NCBI RefSeq assembly: GCF_029978005.1
Contig: NZ_JARKOZ010000184.1
Span: forward strand, 1-53,715
DNA: 53,715 nucleotides
Reading direction: 5' to 3'
From: Solidesulfovibrio sp.
GTDB taxonomy: Bacteria > Desulfobacterota > Desulfovibrionia > Desulfovibrionales > Desulfovibrionaceae
A program made the translations under genes and the position numbers. Each line of letters starts with the position of its first letter. The first letter of the stretch is position 1. Shown here piece after piece: positions 1 through 8,381 of this stretch. The notes beneath the pieces are model-generated. The model made no database searches, was not told the DNA's origin, and saw nothing but the letters and a program-made list of their open reading frames with translations.

Positions 1-159
1 ATGGAGCTCATCGTGGAGGACGGCGTGGCCGCCGAGGTCATCAAGACCATCCAGGCCGCCGCCCAGACCGGCGAGGTGGGCGACGGAAAGATCTTCGTCT
101 CCACCATCGACGAGGTCATCCGCATCCGCACCGGCGAAACCGGCAACGCGGCCGTCTAG
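1..159 (+). CDS. glnB: Nitrogen regulatory protein P-II, C-terminal fragment (5' end outside window)
   Basis: The reading frame is open from base 1 to the TAG at 157-159 and gives the last 52 or so residues of a PII protein; the rest, including the T-loop tyrosine that GlnD would modify, lies upstream of the window. The PII C-terminal signature is clear (TGEVGDGKIFVSTI followed by IRIRTGE). PII is a trimeric sensor of 2-oxoglutarate and ATP/ADP that controls glutamine synthetase and ammonium uptake. It is followed by a stem-loop terminator and then by glnD, which encodes its expected modifying enzyme. Whether it is GlnB or GlnK cannot be decided from this fragment; no amtB is visible. Confidence 0.9.
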   Translation: MELIVEDGVAAEVIKTIQAAAQTGEVGDGKIFVSTIDEVIRIRTGETGNAAV

Positions 160-201
160 CCCGGCTTCGGGGCGTTCCCCGAAGCCGTCAACAGAACACG
201 C

Positions 202-234
202 CCGGGGAGGAGCCACGCGCTCCTCCCCGGTTTT
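202..234 (+). terminator. Intrinsic terminator between glnB and glnD
   Basis: A perfect 11-bp stem (CCGGGGAGGAG at 202-212 with CTCCTCCCCGG at 220-230), a 7-base loop and TTTT at 231-234. The T-run is short, so termination may be partial and glnD may be transcribed by read-through. Confidence 0.75.
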
Positions 235-259
235 GCGTCGTTTCAAGGGAGAGACCGGC

Positions 260-2917
260 ATGGTCCCAGCCGACAGGCCTCAAAGCGCGGCCCGCCTCGT
301 GGAGGGCAAGGCCCTCCTGGATACGGCCCTGGCCGACGGCAACGTGGACGTGGCCTACGTCAGGGCCCTTTCCGACGTCTACGACCGCTATTTCCGCGAA
401 CGCCTGGCCGAGTACGAGGAGGGCGCCTGCGCCCGCCCGACCTTCGCCCTGGTCGCCGTGGGCGGCTACGGCCGCGGCGAGCTGTGCCCGGCCTCGGACA
501 TCGACGTGCTGGTGGTCTACGGCGGCGAAGCGCCGCCGGACGCCCCGGAACTGGCCCGGTTCCTCTTTTTCCCCCTGTGGGACCTCGGCGTGGACCTCGG
601 CCACGGGGTGCGCGCCATAAGCGAATGCCTGGACCTGGCCCGGACCGACCACCAGGTACTGGCCTCCTTCGTGGACATGCGCCTGGTGGCCGGCGATCCC
701 GAGGTCGGCGAGGGCCTGCTTGCGCGCCTGCGTCGGGACGTCTTTCCGGCCCGGGCGGCCGATTTCGCCCGCTGGCTCGAGGCCGCCAACGAGGCCCGCA
801 AGGCCAGCTACGGCGACGCCGGGGGCATGCTCGAACCCAACCTCAAAAACGGCCTGGGCGGGCTTCGCGACGCCCACCAGGTCCGCTGGCTCCTGGCCCT
901 GGATCCGGCCCGCGACGGCGACGTCCGCATCCTCGCCCCGGAGCTGGCCGCCCTGGAGGAGGACGCCGCCTTCGTGCTCGCGGCCCGCATGCACCTCCAC
1001 CGGCTGTGCGGCCGCAAGAACGACAAGCTCTATTTCGAGTTCCAGGAGCGCCTGGCCGAGGCCATGGGCTTCGGTCCGCGTGGCGACCGGGCCGGGGTGG
1101 AACGGTTCCTGGCCCGGCTTTTGCGCCGCATGGCCGACATCAAGGCCCTGCGCCGCTCGGCCTGGCCGCTTCTGGCCGGGGCCGTGGGCGCGGTGGATCT
1201 GGCCGCGCCGGCCATGCCCCTGGCGGGTGGCGTGGAAAAGGCCGCCGAGGGCATCCGCTTCGCCCCGGGCCTTTCCGACGCGGCGGCCATGGACGCGGTC
1301 TTCGACCTGCTCCTGGCCTGCGCCGCCGCCGGCTTGCCCCCGTCCCACGAGACCATGCGCCGGCTGCGGGCGCTTTCCGGCGAGCTCGGCCGCCTGGCCG
1401 GGGTCTCGCCGCGCACCGGCCGGCGGCTCTACGAGGGCCTGGGCGCGGTCATGATGGCCGACGCCACGGGCACGGCCATGGAGGCGGTCATGGCCTCGGG
1501 GCTGTTGCGCGCCGCCCTGCCGGAATTTTCCCGGGTCGAGGACATCGTCTCCTTCGACATCTACCACGTGCATCCCGTGGGCCGGCACAGCCTGGAGGCG
1601 GTGCGCCTTCTGGCCGAGCTGCGGGCCGGCGGCGGCGACGCCCGCTGGCGCAGATTGCTCGCGGGGCTTTCCCGGCCGGAGCCGGTCTTCTGGGGGGCGC
1701 TGCTCCACGACGTGGGCAAGGGCCTGGGCGGCGGCCACGCCGAGAAGGGCGCGGCCCTGGCCGAGGACATGCTCGCCCGGCTTTCCGCCCCGCCCGAGGC
1801 CCGGCATGCCGTGGCCGCGCTCGTGCGCGAGCATCTGCTTTTGCCCGAGACGGCCACAGGCCGCGACCTGGCCGACCCCGACGTCGTGGCCCGGGTGGCC
1901 TCCCGGGCGGCCACCGTGGAGCTCCTCGACATGCTGGCGCTCATCGCCCGCTGCGACGGCCTGGCCACCGGGCCGCAAGCCTGGACGGCCTGGAAGGAAA
2001 GCTTGGTCCTCGACCTCTACGCCAAGGTGCGCCAGGCCATCGAGCAGGGGCGCATCTTCGACCGCGACGACGCCGAGGTCATGCTGGCCACCCGCGACCG
2101 GCTGCGCGACACCGCCCGGGGACGCCTGGACCCCGAGGCCCTGGAGCGGGCCATCCTGGCCATGCCGCCGCGCTACCTGGTCGTGGAGAGTCCCGAGGCC
2201 ATCCTGGCCCACCTGGAACTCCTGGGACAGCTGGACGCGGCCGAGGCCGAGGACCGCCGCATGCGGCCCACGCCCCGCGAAGGAAGCGGCCGGGAGGTGG
2301 TGGCGCTCTCCCACGAGGCCCTGCCCGGGGGCGGGGGCTTTCGCGTCACCGTGGCCGCCCGGCGGGTGCGGGCGCTTTTCGCCACCGTGGCCGGCGTGCT
2401 GGCGCTGCACGACCTGTGCATCCACGACGCCGACGTGTTCGTCCTCGACGACGGGGTGACCATCCTCTCTCTGCGCACGGCCAATCCCCCGGACGTGCTC
2501 TACGCCGACGAGGTCTTCGCCCGGGTGGCCCGGGCCGTGCGCTACGCCCTGTGCGGCAAGCTCTTCCTGGCCTACCGCCTGGCCCGCAAGCGGGCCTCGC
2601 CCCTTTGCACGTCGGCCGTCTCCGGGCCGCGCACGCCGCCGGAGGTCAACGTGGACAACAGGATTTCCGACCTCTACACGGTCGTCGAGGTGGAATGCGA
2701 CGACCGGGTGGGCCTGCTCTACGACATCGCCCGCACCCTCTACGAGCTGCGCCTGGAGACGCACCTGGCCAAGGTCATGACCCCGGCCGGCCGGGTGCGC
2801 GACGTGTTCTACGTGCGCGGCTGCGACGGCCGCCGCGTGGAGGACCCGGAGCAGGTACGGGAAATCAAGGCCGCCCTGCACCACCGCCTGGCCGACGATA
2901 TGTGCGTCATGCACTGA
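260..2917 (+). CDS. glnD: Bifunctional [PII] uridylyltransferase/uridylyl-removing enzyme
   Basis: GlnD adds UMP to PII when glutamine is low and removes it when glutamine is high, so it is the glutamine sensor of nitrogen control. The protein is 885 residues, the usual length. The nucleotidyltransferase motif GGYGRGELCPASDID lies at about 68-82. The HD hydrolase motif LLHDVGKG has H483-D484. Two ACT domains follow, at about 693-770 and 808-885. ATG 260 is preferred because AAGGGAGAG sits just upstream at 245-253; a TTG at 233 would lie inside the terminator T-run. It follows the PII gene, its substrate protein, across a terminator. Confidence 0.95.
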   Translation: MVPADRPQSAARLVEGKALLDTALADGNVDVAYVRALSDVYDRYFRERLAEYEEGACARPTFALVAVGGYGRGELCPASDIDVLVVYGGEAPPDAPELARFLFFPLWDLGVDLGHGVRAISECLDLARTDHQVLASFVDMRLVAGDPEVGEGLLARLRRDVFPARAADFARWLEAANEARKASYGDAGGMLEPNLKNGLGGLRDAHQVRWLLALDPARDGDVRILAPELAALEEDAAFVLAARMHLHRLCGRKNDKLYFEFQERLAEAMGFGPRGDRAGVERFLARLLRRMADIKALRRSAWPLLAGAVGAVDLAAPAMPLAGGVEKAAEGIRFAPGLSDAAAMDAVFDLLLACAAAGLPPSHETMRRLRALSGELGRLAGVSPRTGRRLYEGLGAVMMADATGTAMEAVMASGLLRAALPEFSRVEDIVSFDIYHVHPVGRHSLEAVRLLAELRAGGGDARWRRLLAGLSRPEPVFWGALLHDVGKGLGGGHAEKGAALAEDMLARLSAPPEARHAVAALVREHLLLPETATGRDLADPDVVARVASRAATVELLDMLALIARCDGLATGPQAWTAWKESLVLDLYAKVRQAIEQGRIFDRDDAEVMLATRDRLRDTARGRLDPEALERAILAMPPRYLVVESPEAILAHLELLGQLDAAEAEDRRMRPTPREGSGREVVALSHEALPGGGGFRVTVAARRVRALFATVAGVLALHDLCIHDADVFVLDDGVTILSLRTANPPDVLYADEVFARVARAVRYALCGKLFLAYRLARKRASPLCTSAVSGPRTPPEVNVDNRISDLYTVVEVECDDRVGLLYDIARTLYELRLETHLAKVMTPAGRVRDVFYVRGCDGRRVEDPEQVREIKAALHHRLADDMCVMH

Positions 2918-2970
2918 AGGTCCGCCCGGTCCGAAACAGGGCGGCGCGGTCGTGAATGCGCCTGCCGCGC

Positions 2971-3001
2971 TTGACGCCGGGCGTCGATGCGGCGATATAT
3001 T
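2971..3001 (+). promoter_or_regulatory. Candidate sigma70 promoter for the peroxiredoxin gene
   Basis: TTGACG at 2971-2976 is followed after 17 bases by GATATA (or after 19 by TATATT), about 50 bases before the ATG at 3053. AAGGAG at 3042-3047 is the ribosome binding site. Confidence 0.4.
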
Positions 3002-3052
3002 GGACATCCGCGCCGCGCCGTGACGTTATGACGCGGCCGGCAAGGAGCATCC

Positions 3053-3706
3053 ATGACGGACCGCGACGCGACTCTACTGCCGCCCCGCATCGGCGAGCAG
3101 GCCCCGGACTTCGAGGCGGAAACCACCCAGGGCATCCTGCGCCTGGAGGACTTCCGGGGCAGTTGGCTGGTGCTTTTTTCCCACCCGGCGGACTTCACGC
3201 CCGTATGCGCCACCGAGCTCATCGCCTTCGCCGGGGCGCGCGAGAAGCTGCGCGGCATGCATTGCGAACTGCTGGGCCTGTCCGTGGACTCCATCTTTTC
3301 CCACATCGCCTGGGTGCGCTCCCTGGAATCCAGGTTCGCCGTGACCATCGACTTTCCCCTGGCGGCCGACGTCACCGGGGAAATGGCCCGGCGCTACGGC
3401 ATGCTCATGTCCGCCGAATCGCCCAACGAACCCGTGCGCATGACCTACGTCATCGACGACCGGACCATCGTGCGGGCGTTTTCGGCCTACCCCATGACCA
3501 CCGGGCGCAACGTGGGCGAGATCGTGCGGCTGGTGGCCGCCCTGCAGGCCACCGACGCCCACGGCATCGCCACCCCGGCCGGCTGGAAGCCCGGCGAGCC
3601 GGTGCTCGCCCCGCCGCCGCGCACGCAGGCCATGGCCGAGGAGAGGGCCAAGGCCGGCGGCGCGGCCTGCCCGGATTGGTATTTTTGCAAAAAGGAGACT
3701 GCATGA
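3053..3706 (+). CDS. Peroxiredoxin, Prx6/archaeal AhpC-like type
   Basis: A thiol peroxidase that reduces H2O2 and organic peroxides in the cytoplasm. The 217-residue protein has the peroxidatic motif DFTPVCATE with Cys52. It belongs to the long Prx6-like group rather than the typical AhpC group: after the thioredoxin fold there is an extended C-terminal arm (WKPGEPVLAPPP). This arm ends in a second cysteine pair, Cys206 and Cys212, in CPDWYFC. In archaeal relatives a C-terminal cysteine near this position resolves the oxidised active site, and the same is inferred here. The start is fixed by AAGGAG six bases before ATG. The stop overlaps the next start (ATGA), so the two genes are coupled. 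Confidence 0.92.
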   Translation: MTDRDATLLPPRIGEQAPDFEAETTQGILRLEDFRGSWLVLFSHPADFTPVCATELIAFAGAREKLRGMHCELLGLSVDSIFSHIAWVRSLESRFAVTIDFPLAADVTGEMARRYGMLMSAESPNEPVRMTYVIDDRTIVRAFSAYPMTTGRNVGEIVRLVAALQATDAHGIATPAGWKPGEPVLAPPPRTQAMAEERAKAGGAACPDWYFCKKETA

Positions 3707-3960
3707 CGTCCGACAGACGTATCGATGCGGACGAAAGCGTTGCCGCGATAAAGCCCGACGGCGCCCTGACCCAGACGGCCAAGGACATCCTGCGGGCCTG
3801 CGATCCGCCGGCCACGGAGGAGGACATCAGCCGGGCCCTGGTGCGCCATTTCTCCCAGGTCCAGCCCATGGTGCGCGACCTCGTGCACCTGGGCCTGCTC
3901 GAGGAGGTCGACGGCCGGCTGGCCTTGACCGAGCTGGCCCTGGAGAAGCTGTCGCGCTGA
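3703..3960 (+). CDS. Small winged-helix-like protein, translationally coupled to peroxiredoxin
   Basis: An 85-residue protein whose ATG overlaps the peroxiredoxin stop (ATGA, 3703-3706). AAGGAG at 3692-3697 serves as its ribosome site. The sequence alternates short helices with a segment LTQTAKDILRACDPPATEEDISRALVRH-like in character and a closing hydrophobic VRDLVHLGLLEEVDGRLALT stretch, which together look like a small winged-helix fold (helix, recognition helix, beta wing). The family is not recognised. Coupling to a peroxidase suggests a regulatory or accessory role in the oxidative response, but this rests on context only. Confidence 0.75.
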   Translation: MTSDRRIDADESVAAIKPDGALTQTAKDILRACDPPATEEDISRALVRHFSQVQPMVRDLVHLGLLEEVDGRLALTELALEKLSR

Positions 3961-4126
3961 CGCGGCCCGATGCGTTCGCCGCGCCGTCGCCGTCGCTCGC
4001 CGGGCGCGGCGCGTCGTCTCGCGTCCGTTGGGGCGTGCACGCCCTTTACGGCCGGGGCGTCGGGTATTATGTACGCCTCGCGAGTCGCGAAGACGCCGCG
4101 TCCGCGACGCGCCGGGAGGTTGGCTC

Positions 4127-4726
4127 ATGTCCATGGATCGGCCGGGGGAGGCCCCCACGCCGCTTGCGCCGGACGTCTGCGCCCGGTGCGCCGCCGCCGG
4201 CCCCACCTGCTGCGAGCTGACCCCGGGCCACGAGGACCAGTGCTTTCCCGTGTCCGAAATGGAGCGGGGCCGCATCGTCGAACACGTGGGGCTCGGTCGC
4301 GGGGCGTTCACCGCCGAGCCCAACAGCGCCTCGTTCCTCTCCGGCATGCACCGGCTCTTCCCCAGGGAACGCCGGGCCGTGGAGGCGCTTTTCCCCGCGG
4401 GCGGCCGGCATCTGCGCCTGTCCGTCTCCGCCGGGGGGCGTTGCGTCTTCCTGCGCGCCGACGGATGCTCCTTGCCAAGGCCGGCGCGGCCGTATTATTG
4501 TCGTCTGTTCCCCTTCTGGATGTCCTCGGGAAGGGTGTCGGCCTTCGCGGCCACGAACTGTCTGGTCCACCGGCAAGGGCGCACCGTGGCCGGCATGCTG
4601 GCCCTGCTTGAGGTCGCCGAGGCCCAGGTACGGGATTTGCATGGCCGGTTGCGGTTGGCCTGGGGATTGCCCCCCAAGGAAGGCATGCCCGCCGTCACTC
4701 CCCCCCCAGCGAGATTTGGCACGTGA
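4127..4726 (+). CDS. YkgJ-like cysteine cluster protein
   Basis: A 199-residue cytoplasmic protein with two cysteine groups: C18-C21-C28-C29-C39, then C106, C114, C125 and C145. The second group sits in the characteristic pattern CVFL..DGC....RPYYCRLFPFW. This arrangement matches the YkgJ/UPF0153 family, proposed to bind zinc or iron, whose biochemical role is not established. ATG 4127 has GGGAGG at 4114-4119. Its TGA overlaps the GTG start of the penicillin-binding protein, so both are probably made from one message. Why a metal-cluster protein should be coupled to cell wall synthesis is unclear. Confidence 0.8.
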   Translation: MSMDRPGEAPTPLAPDVCARCAAAGPTCCELTPGHEDQCFPVSEMERGRIVEHVGLGRGAFTAEPNSASFLSGMHRLFPRERRAVEALFPAGGRHLRLSVSAGGRCVFLRADGCSLPRPARPYYCRLFPFWMSSGRVSAFAATNCLVHRQGRTVAGMLALLEVAEAQVRDLHGRLRLAWGLPPKEGMPAVTPPPARFGT

Positions 4727-7113
4727 AAAAGCTCTTCGTCCTTTTGATCCTCCTGCTCGTCGTCGGCGGCATCTCCGGCGCGGCCGGGCTCGTGGGCCTG
4801 TACTACTGGGCTTCGAGCGATCTGCCGAGTTTTCGTAAAATCACCGATTACCGGCCGCCGCTGGTCACCACCATCTACACCCGCGAAAACAAGGTGCTCG
4901 GCTACCTCTATTCCGAGAAGCGCTTCCTGGTGACGCTCTCGGAAATGCCGGAATTTCTGCCCAAGGCCTTTCTGGCCGCCGAGGACTCCACTTTCTACCA
5001 GCACGAGGGCGTGGACATCTCGGCCATCGTGCGGGCCATGATAAAAAACCTCCAGCGCGGCGGCATCAAGCAGGGCGGCTCCACCATCACCCAGCAGATC
5101 ATCAAGCGCCTGCTGCTCTCCTCGGAGAAAAGCTACAAGCGCAAGATCAAGGAAGCCATCCTGGCCTATCGCCTGGAGAAGTATCTGACCAAGGACGAGA
5201 TCCTCACCATCTACCTCAACCAGATCTACCTGGGTTCCCGGGCTTACGGCGTGGAAGCGGCCGCCCGGACCTATTTCGGCGTGCACGTCGGCGACCTGAC
5301 CATCGCCCAGGCGGCGCTGCTGGCCGGCCTGCCGCAAGCGCCCACCCGCTACAGCCCCTTCCGCGACTTCGAGTCGGCCAAGAACCGCCAGAAGTACGTG
5401 CTCGGCCGCATGCTGGTCCAGGGCTGGATCACCCAGGCCCAGCACGACGCGGCCGTGGTCGAGCCGCTGGTGTTCAAAAGCATGCCCGACCCGTCCTGGG
5501 AGGTGGCTCCGTTCTACCTCGAGGAGGTGCGACGGGAGCTCATCGACCGCTTCGGCGAGGACCAGGTCTACAACGGCGGCCTGCACGTGCGCACGGCGGT
5601 CGACCTCAAGCACCAGGAGGCGGCCGAGCGGTCGCTGCGCGAGGGGCTGGTCGCCTCGGAGAAGCGCCGGGGGTACAAGCCGTCCCTGGATAAGCTCGAC
5701 AAGGAAAAATACGAGGATTTCTACGCCCACAGCAACGTGCCCGAGTCCCTGCTCGTGCCCGGCCGCTGGGTCAAGGCCCTGGTGCAGGAGGTCTCGGCCC
5801 AGGGCGCGACGGTGCGCTTCGGCGACAAGTACGGCTTCATCCCGGCCGAGGAGATGAGCTTCGCCAAGGGCAAGGTCGAACCCGGGGACCTGGTCTGGGC
5901 CTCGGTTCTGGCCATGCCGGAAAAGCCCGGGGCGCAGAAGGCCGCCGAGGCCCCGGCCCAGCCCGGCACGCCGCCGGCCAAGGGCAAGGCCCCGGCCAAG
6001 CCCGCCCAGCCCGCCGCCGCTCCGGCCTCGGTCAAGCCCGGCCGGCCGGTGTGGAAGCTGGCCATGCAGCTCGAGCCGCGCATCGAGGGGGCCATTGTGT
6101 CCATGGACCCGCGCACGGGCGAGGTGCTGGCCTGCGTGGGCGGCTTCTCCTTCGAAAAAAGCCAGTTCAACCGGGCCACCCAGTCCTTCCGCCAGCCCGG
6201 GTCGTCGTTCAAGCCCATCGTGTATTCCACGGCCATGGACAACGGCATGACCCCGGCCACGGTGGTCATGGACGGGCCCTTTTCCTACCGCGATCCCTGG
6301 AGCGGCCAGGTCTGGTCCCCGGGCAACTACGAGGGCGACTACGGCGGCCCCATGACCATCCGCTCGGCCCTGGCCAAGTCCAAGAACCTGGTCACGGTGC
6401 GCGTGGCCCAGCAGGTGGGCATGAAGAAGATCGTGGACCGCGCCCGGGAGCTCGGGCTTCGCGGCGAATTCGTGCCCTATCTGCCCGTGAGCCTGGGGGC
6501 GGTGGCCGTCAACCTCCTGGACATGGTGCAGGCCTATTCCTCCTTCGCCCGCGACGGCTCCACCATCAAGCCCCGCTTCGTTCTGGATGTGAAAAGTCCC
6601 TGGGGCGAGGAAATCTACGTCAACAAGCCCGAGATCAAGCAGGTGCTCTCGCCCCAGACCGCCTACGTCATGGACTGCCTGCTCAAGGAAGTGGTGCGCG
6701 CCGGCACGGCCACGGCGGTCAAGGTCCTGAACCGCCCCCTGGCCGGCAAGACCGGGACCACCAACGAGTTCCAGGACGCCTGGTTCATGGGCTTCTCGCC
6801 CTATCTCCTCACCGGCTGCTACATCGGCTTCGACCAGCCCAAGCCCATGGGCAAGGGCGAGACCGGCGGCCGGGCGGCCCTGCCCATCTGGCTCAACTAC
6901 CGCAAAGTGGTGGAGGACGACTATCCGGTGGAGGACTTCTCGCGCCCGCCCGGCATCGTCATGGGCAACGTGGACGGCGTGCCCATGGCCTTCAAGGAAG
7001 GCACGGAGCGCGGCTCCATGGCCATCATGGACGAGGAGCAGGAGAAGGCCTTCTTCACCGACCCCAACGCGCCGCTCGGCAAGGGCGAAGACCTGCTCAA
7101 GCAGATGTTCTAG
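4723..7113 (+). CDS. mrcA: Class A penicillin-binding protein 1A (glycosyltransferase/transpeptidase)
   Basis: A bifunctional peptidoglycan synthase, anchored in the inner membrane with its enzymatic domains in the periplasm. The 796-residue protein has one membrane segment (about 4-29). The GT51 glycosyltransferase motifs are EDSTFYQHEG (catalytic E87) and GGSTITQQ. An OB-like insert lies at about 305-400 and an Ala/Pro/Lys-rich linker at about 405-436. The transpeptidase carries SxxK at S494-K497, SKN at 553-555 and KTGTT from 676. The GTG start overlaps the upstream stop, and no better start with a ribosome site is seen. No partner lipoprotein is visible nearby. Confidence 0.95.
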   Translation: MKKLFVLLILLLVVGGISGAAGLVGLYYWASSDLPSFRKITDYRPPLVTTIYTRENKVLGYLYSEKRFLVTLSEMPEFLPKAFLAAEDSTFYQHEGVDISAIVRAMIKNLQRGGIKQGGSTITQQIIKRLLLSSEKSYKRKIKEAILAYRLEKYLTKDEILTIYLNQIYLGSRAYGVEAAARTYFGVHVGDLTIAQAALLAGLPQAPTRYSPFRDFESAKNRQKYVLGRMLVQGWITQAQHDAAVVEPLVFKSMPDPSWEVAPFYLEEVRRELIDRFGEDQVYNGGLHVRTAVDLKHQEAAERSLREGLVASEKRRGYKPSLDKLDKEKYEDFYAHSNVPESLLVPGRWVKALVQEVSAQGATVRFGDKYGFIPAEEMSFAKGKVEPGDLVWASVLAMPEKPGAQKAAEAPAQPGTPPAKGKAPAKPAQPAAAPASVKPGRPVWKLAMQLEPRIEGAIVSMDPRTGEVLACVGGFSFEKSQFNRATQSFRQPGSSFKPIVYSTAMDNGMTPATVVMDGPFSYRDPWSGQVWSPGNYEGDYGGPMTIRSALAKSKNLVTVRVAQQVGMKKIVDRARELGLRGEFVPYLPVSLGAVAVNLLDMVQAYSSFARDGSTIKPRFVLDVKSPWGEEIYVNKPEIKQVLSPQTAYVMDCLLKEVVRAGTATAVKVLNRPLAGKTGTTNEFQDAWFMGFSPYLLTGCYIGFDQPKPMGKGETGGRAALPIWLNYRKVVEDDYPVEDFSRPPGIVMGNVDGVPMAFKEGTERGSMAIMDEEQEKAFFTDPNAPLGKGEDLLKQMF

Positions 7114-7114
7114 G

Positions 7115-7156
7115 CCTGCCGGCGGCTGCCTGTTCCGCTGTCCTGTCGCCGGCAGG
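7115..7156. terminator. Inverted repeat after the PBP1A gene, possible terminator
   Basis: CCTGCCGGCG at 7115-7124 pairs perfectly with CGCCGGCAGG at 7147-7156 across a 22-base loop, immediately after the stop codon. There is no clean T-run, so it may act as a stabilising or Rho-assisted end rather than a strong intrinsic terminator. Confidence 0.4.
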
Positions 7157-7439
7157 GTCGTTTCCCGGCCGGCCTTCGTATTCCCCGGACGCTTTTTTTC
7201 AGGCCGCGGCGGCGGACGTGCAGTCCGCCGTGTCGCGGCGTGCGCGGTCGCGCCGCGCGAGCGGCTGCGGCGACGCCTCCGTGCACGGGCTGCCAACGGC
7301 CATCGGCGGCCTGGGGGGGGCCGTGCGGCTGCCGGGAGAGGATAGAGGAAAGCGTATCGCCGATTTCCGCGGGCTTTTTGACGTAAACGACAGAGCTATG
7401 GCGGATATCGTTTAGGAATAATGTGTCCTGTGGCAAAAT

Positions 7440-7589
7440 ATGGATGATTATGTGAAGGAAATTGATCTTGTGTGTCGAATAGAGCGGGAAAAATTACAAG
7501 AAGTAACGGGGGAGGATGGCCTTGTAGCTTTGCAAATGCTGTGTACTTTGAGGGCGATGCATGCTGAAGAGCTTGGTGACGATGGATAG
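7440..7589 (+). pseudogene. Possible remnant of a gene (49 codons, AT-rich)
   Basis: An ATG frame of 49 codons ends at TAG 7587-7589. It uses AT-rich codons throughout, lacks a ribosome binding site, and reads like an amphipathic helical start (EIDLVCRIEREKLQEVT). The opening resembles the first helix of MarR-type regulators, but it breaks off with no wing or recognition helix. It may be a decayed, foreign or chance frame; function cannot be assigned. Confidence 0.2.
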
Positions 7590-7690
7590 TGTGAAAGGTT
7601 ACAAGATAAAAATATTTTTTTCCCCATAAACTCCTTTGGATCATGGCCGATAAGGCCGGCAAGGGTGCACGAAACCAAAGGAGAAACGCC

Positions 7691-8191
7691 ATGACCACTG
7701 ACCTCGTCAGCCTGAATTATTCCAGCTCCACGACGCTTTCCACCTTGACCGGCAGCTCGACGTCGAGCACGAGCTCCACGTCGGACTCGGACTCCTCCAC
7801 GCAGCTCACCGTGTCCGGGGACGACAAGAATTTTTCCAAGGGCGCGGAGATGATGCAAAAGCTCAGCGACCTGGCCAGCTCGGACCCCGAAAAGTTCAAG
7901 GCGGCGGCCCAGAAGATTTCCGACAGCTTAAGCGAAGCGGCCAGCAACTCGTCGGATTCCAACGAAGCGAAAATGTACAGCGAAATGGCCGACAAGTTCT
8001 CCGAGGCGGCCCAATCCGGGGACATGTCCTCCCTGACCCCGCCCAAGGCCCCCAGCGGCGGCAACGCCCAGGCCTCCGCCGCCCAGGCCTACGGCAACGC
8101 GGCCCAGCAGGCCTCGGGCAGCAATCCCATGGAAAAGATGGACAGCATCATTTCGAGCGCCCTTTCGGGCGTGGGCGCGAGCGAATCCTAG
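7691..8191 (+). CDS. Small Ser/Thr/Ala-rich protein of unknown function
   Basis: 166 residues, not recognised. The first 50 residues are almost entirely Ser, Thr and Asp (TLTGSSTSSTSSTSDSDSST), followed by a helical section rich in Lys, Glu and Ala (about 55-115) and an Ala/Gln/Ser tail. There are no cysteines, no membrane segment and no classical signal peptide. AAAGGAG at 7677-7683, seven bases before ATG 7691, is a strong ribosome site. Codon use matches the genome although the upstream DNA is AT-rich. The low-complexity N-terminus and helical middle would suit an exported or surface-associated protein, but nothing proves this. It is transcribed toward the large minus-strand gene ending at 8382. 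Confidence 0.75.
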   Translation: MTTDLVSLNYSSSTTLSTLTGSSTSSTSSTSDSDSSTQLTVSGDDKNFSKGAEMMQKLSDLASSDPEKFKAAAQKISDSLSEAASNSSDSNEAKMYSEMADKFSEAAQSGDMSSLTPPKAPSGGNAQASAAQAYGNAAQQASGSNPMEKMDSIISSALSGVGASES

Positions 8192-8208
8192 CCTGTCACC
8201 GCACGACC

Positions 8209-8248
8209 TTCCCCGCCGCCCCGGACCGTCCGGTCGGGCGGCGGGGAA
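8209..8248. terminator. GC-rich stem-loop at a convergent gene junction
   Basis: TTCCCCGCCGCCC at 8209-8221 pairs perfectly with GGGCGGCGGGGAA at 8236-8248. It lies 18 bases after the stop of the preceding plus-strand gene and in the gap to the opposing gene. There is no T-run. Confidence 0.5.
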
Positions 8249-8310
8249 CGGCCAGCCTCCGCCGTCCCCTGTCCCGGCGTCGTCTTGCCGGCCCGGGCCG
8301 GCAGCCGGAC

Positions 8311-8367
8311 GGGTGGTCCAGGAGGGGCCGTCGCCCCTCCTGGCCGCCGGAGGCATCCCCCCCGGCT
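8311..8367 (+). repeat. Dispersed intergenic stem-loop repeat, copy 1
   Basis: Contains the perfect hairpin CCAGGAGGGGC (8318-8328) and GCCCCTCCTGG (8333-8343), flanked by GGGTGGT on the left and GCCGCCGGAGGCAT plus a C-run on the right. The same modules in the same order occur in reverse complement at 13203-13260. It sits just past the 3' end of the minus-strand gene 8382-11504. Confidence 0.75.
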
Positions 8368-8381
8368 TCTCAACCATCCGC

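Larger units (their letters stand above)
7114..7690. other. Intergenic region with an AT-rich island
   Basis: 577 bases between the PBP1A gene and the next small gene. The first 260 bases keep the high GC of the genome and show no convincing gene. From about 7380 to 7640 the composition becomes AT-rich, unlike nearly everything else in the window. The only supportable frame there is the 49-codon one at 7440-7589, described separately. Any promoter for the gene at 7691 probably lies in this island, but no pair of boxes stands out. Confidence 0.6.

Noticed and set aside
233-259. TTG at 233 as the glnD start
   Set aside because: It lies in the terminator T-run; ATG 260 has a proper ribosome site.
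188-3007. A 939-residue open frame antisense to glnD
   Set aside because: It mirrors glnD codon bias in a high-GC genome; glnD itself has all expected motifs and a ribosome site.
7396-7698. Minus-strand frame of 100 codons in the AT-rich island
   Set aside because: No ribosome site, no recognisable pattern, and it runs through the ribosome site of the gene at 7691.
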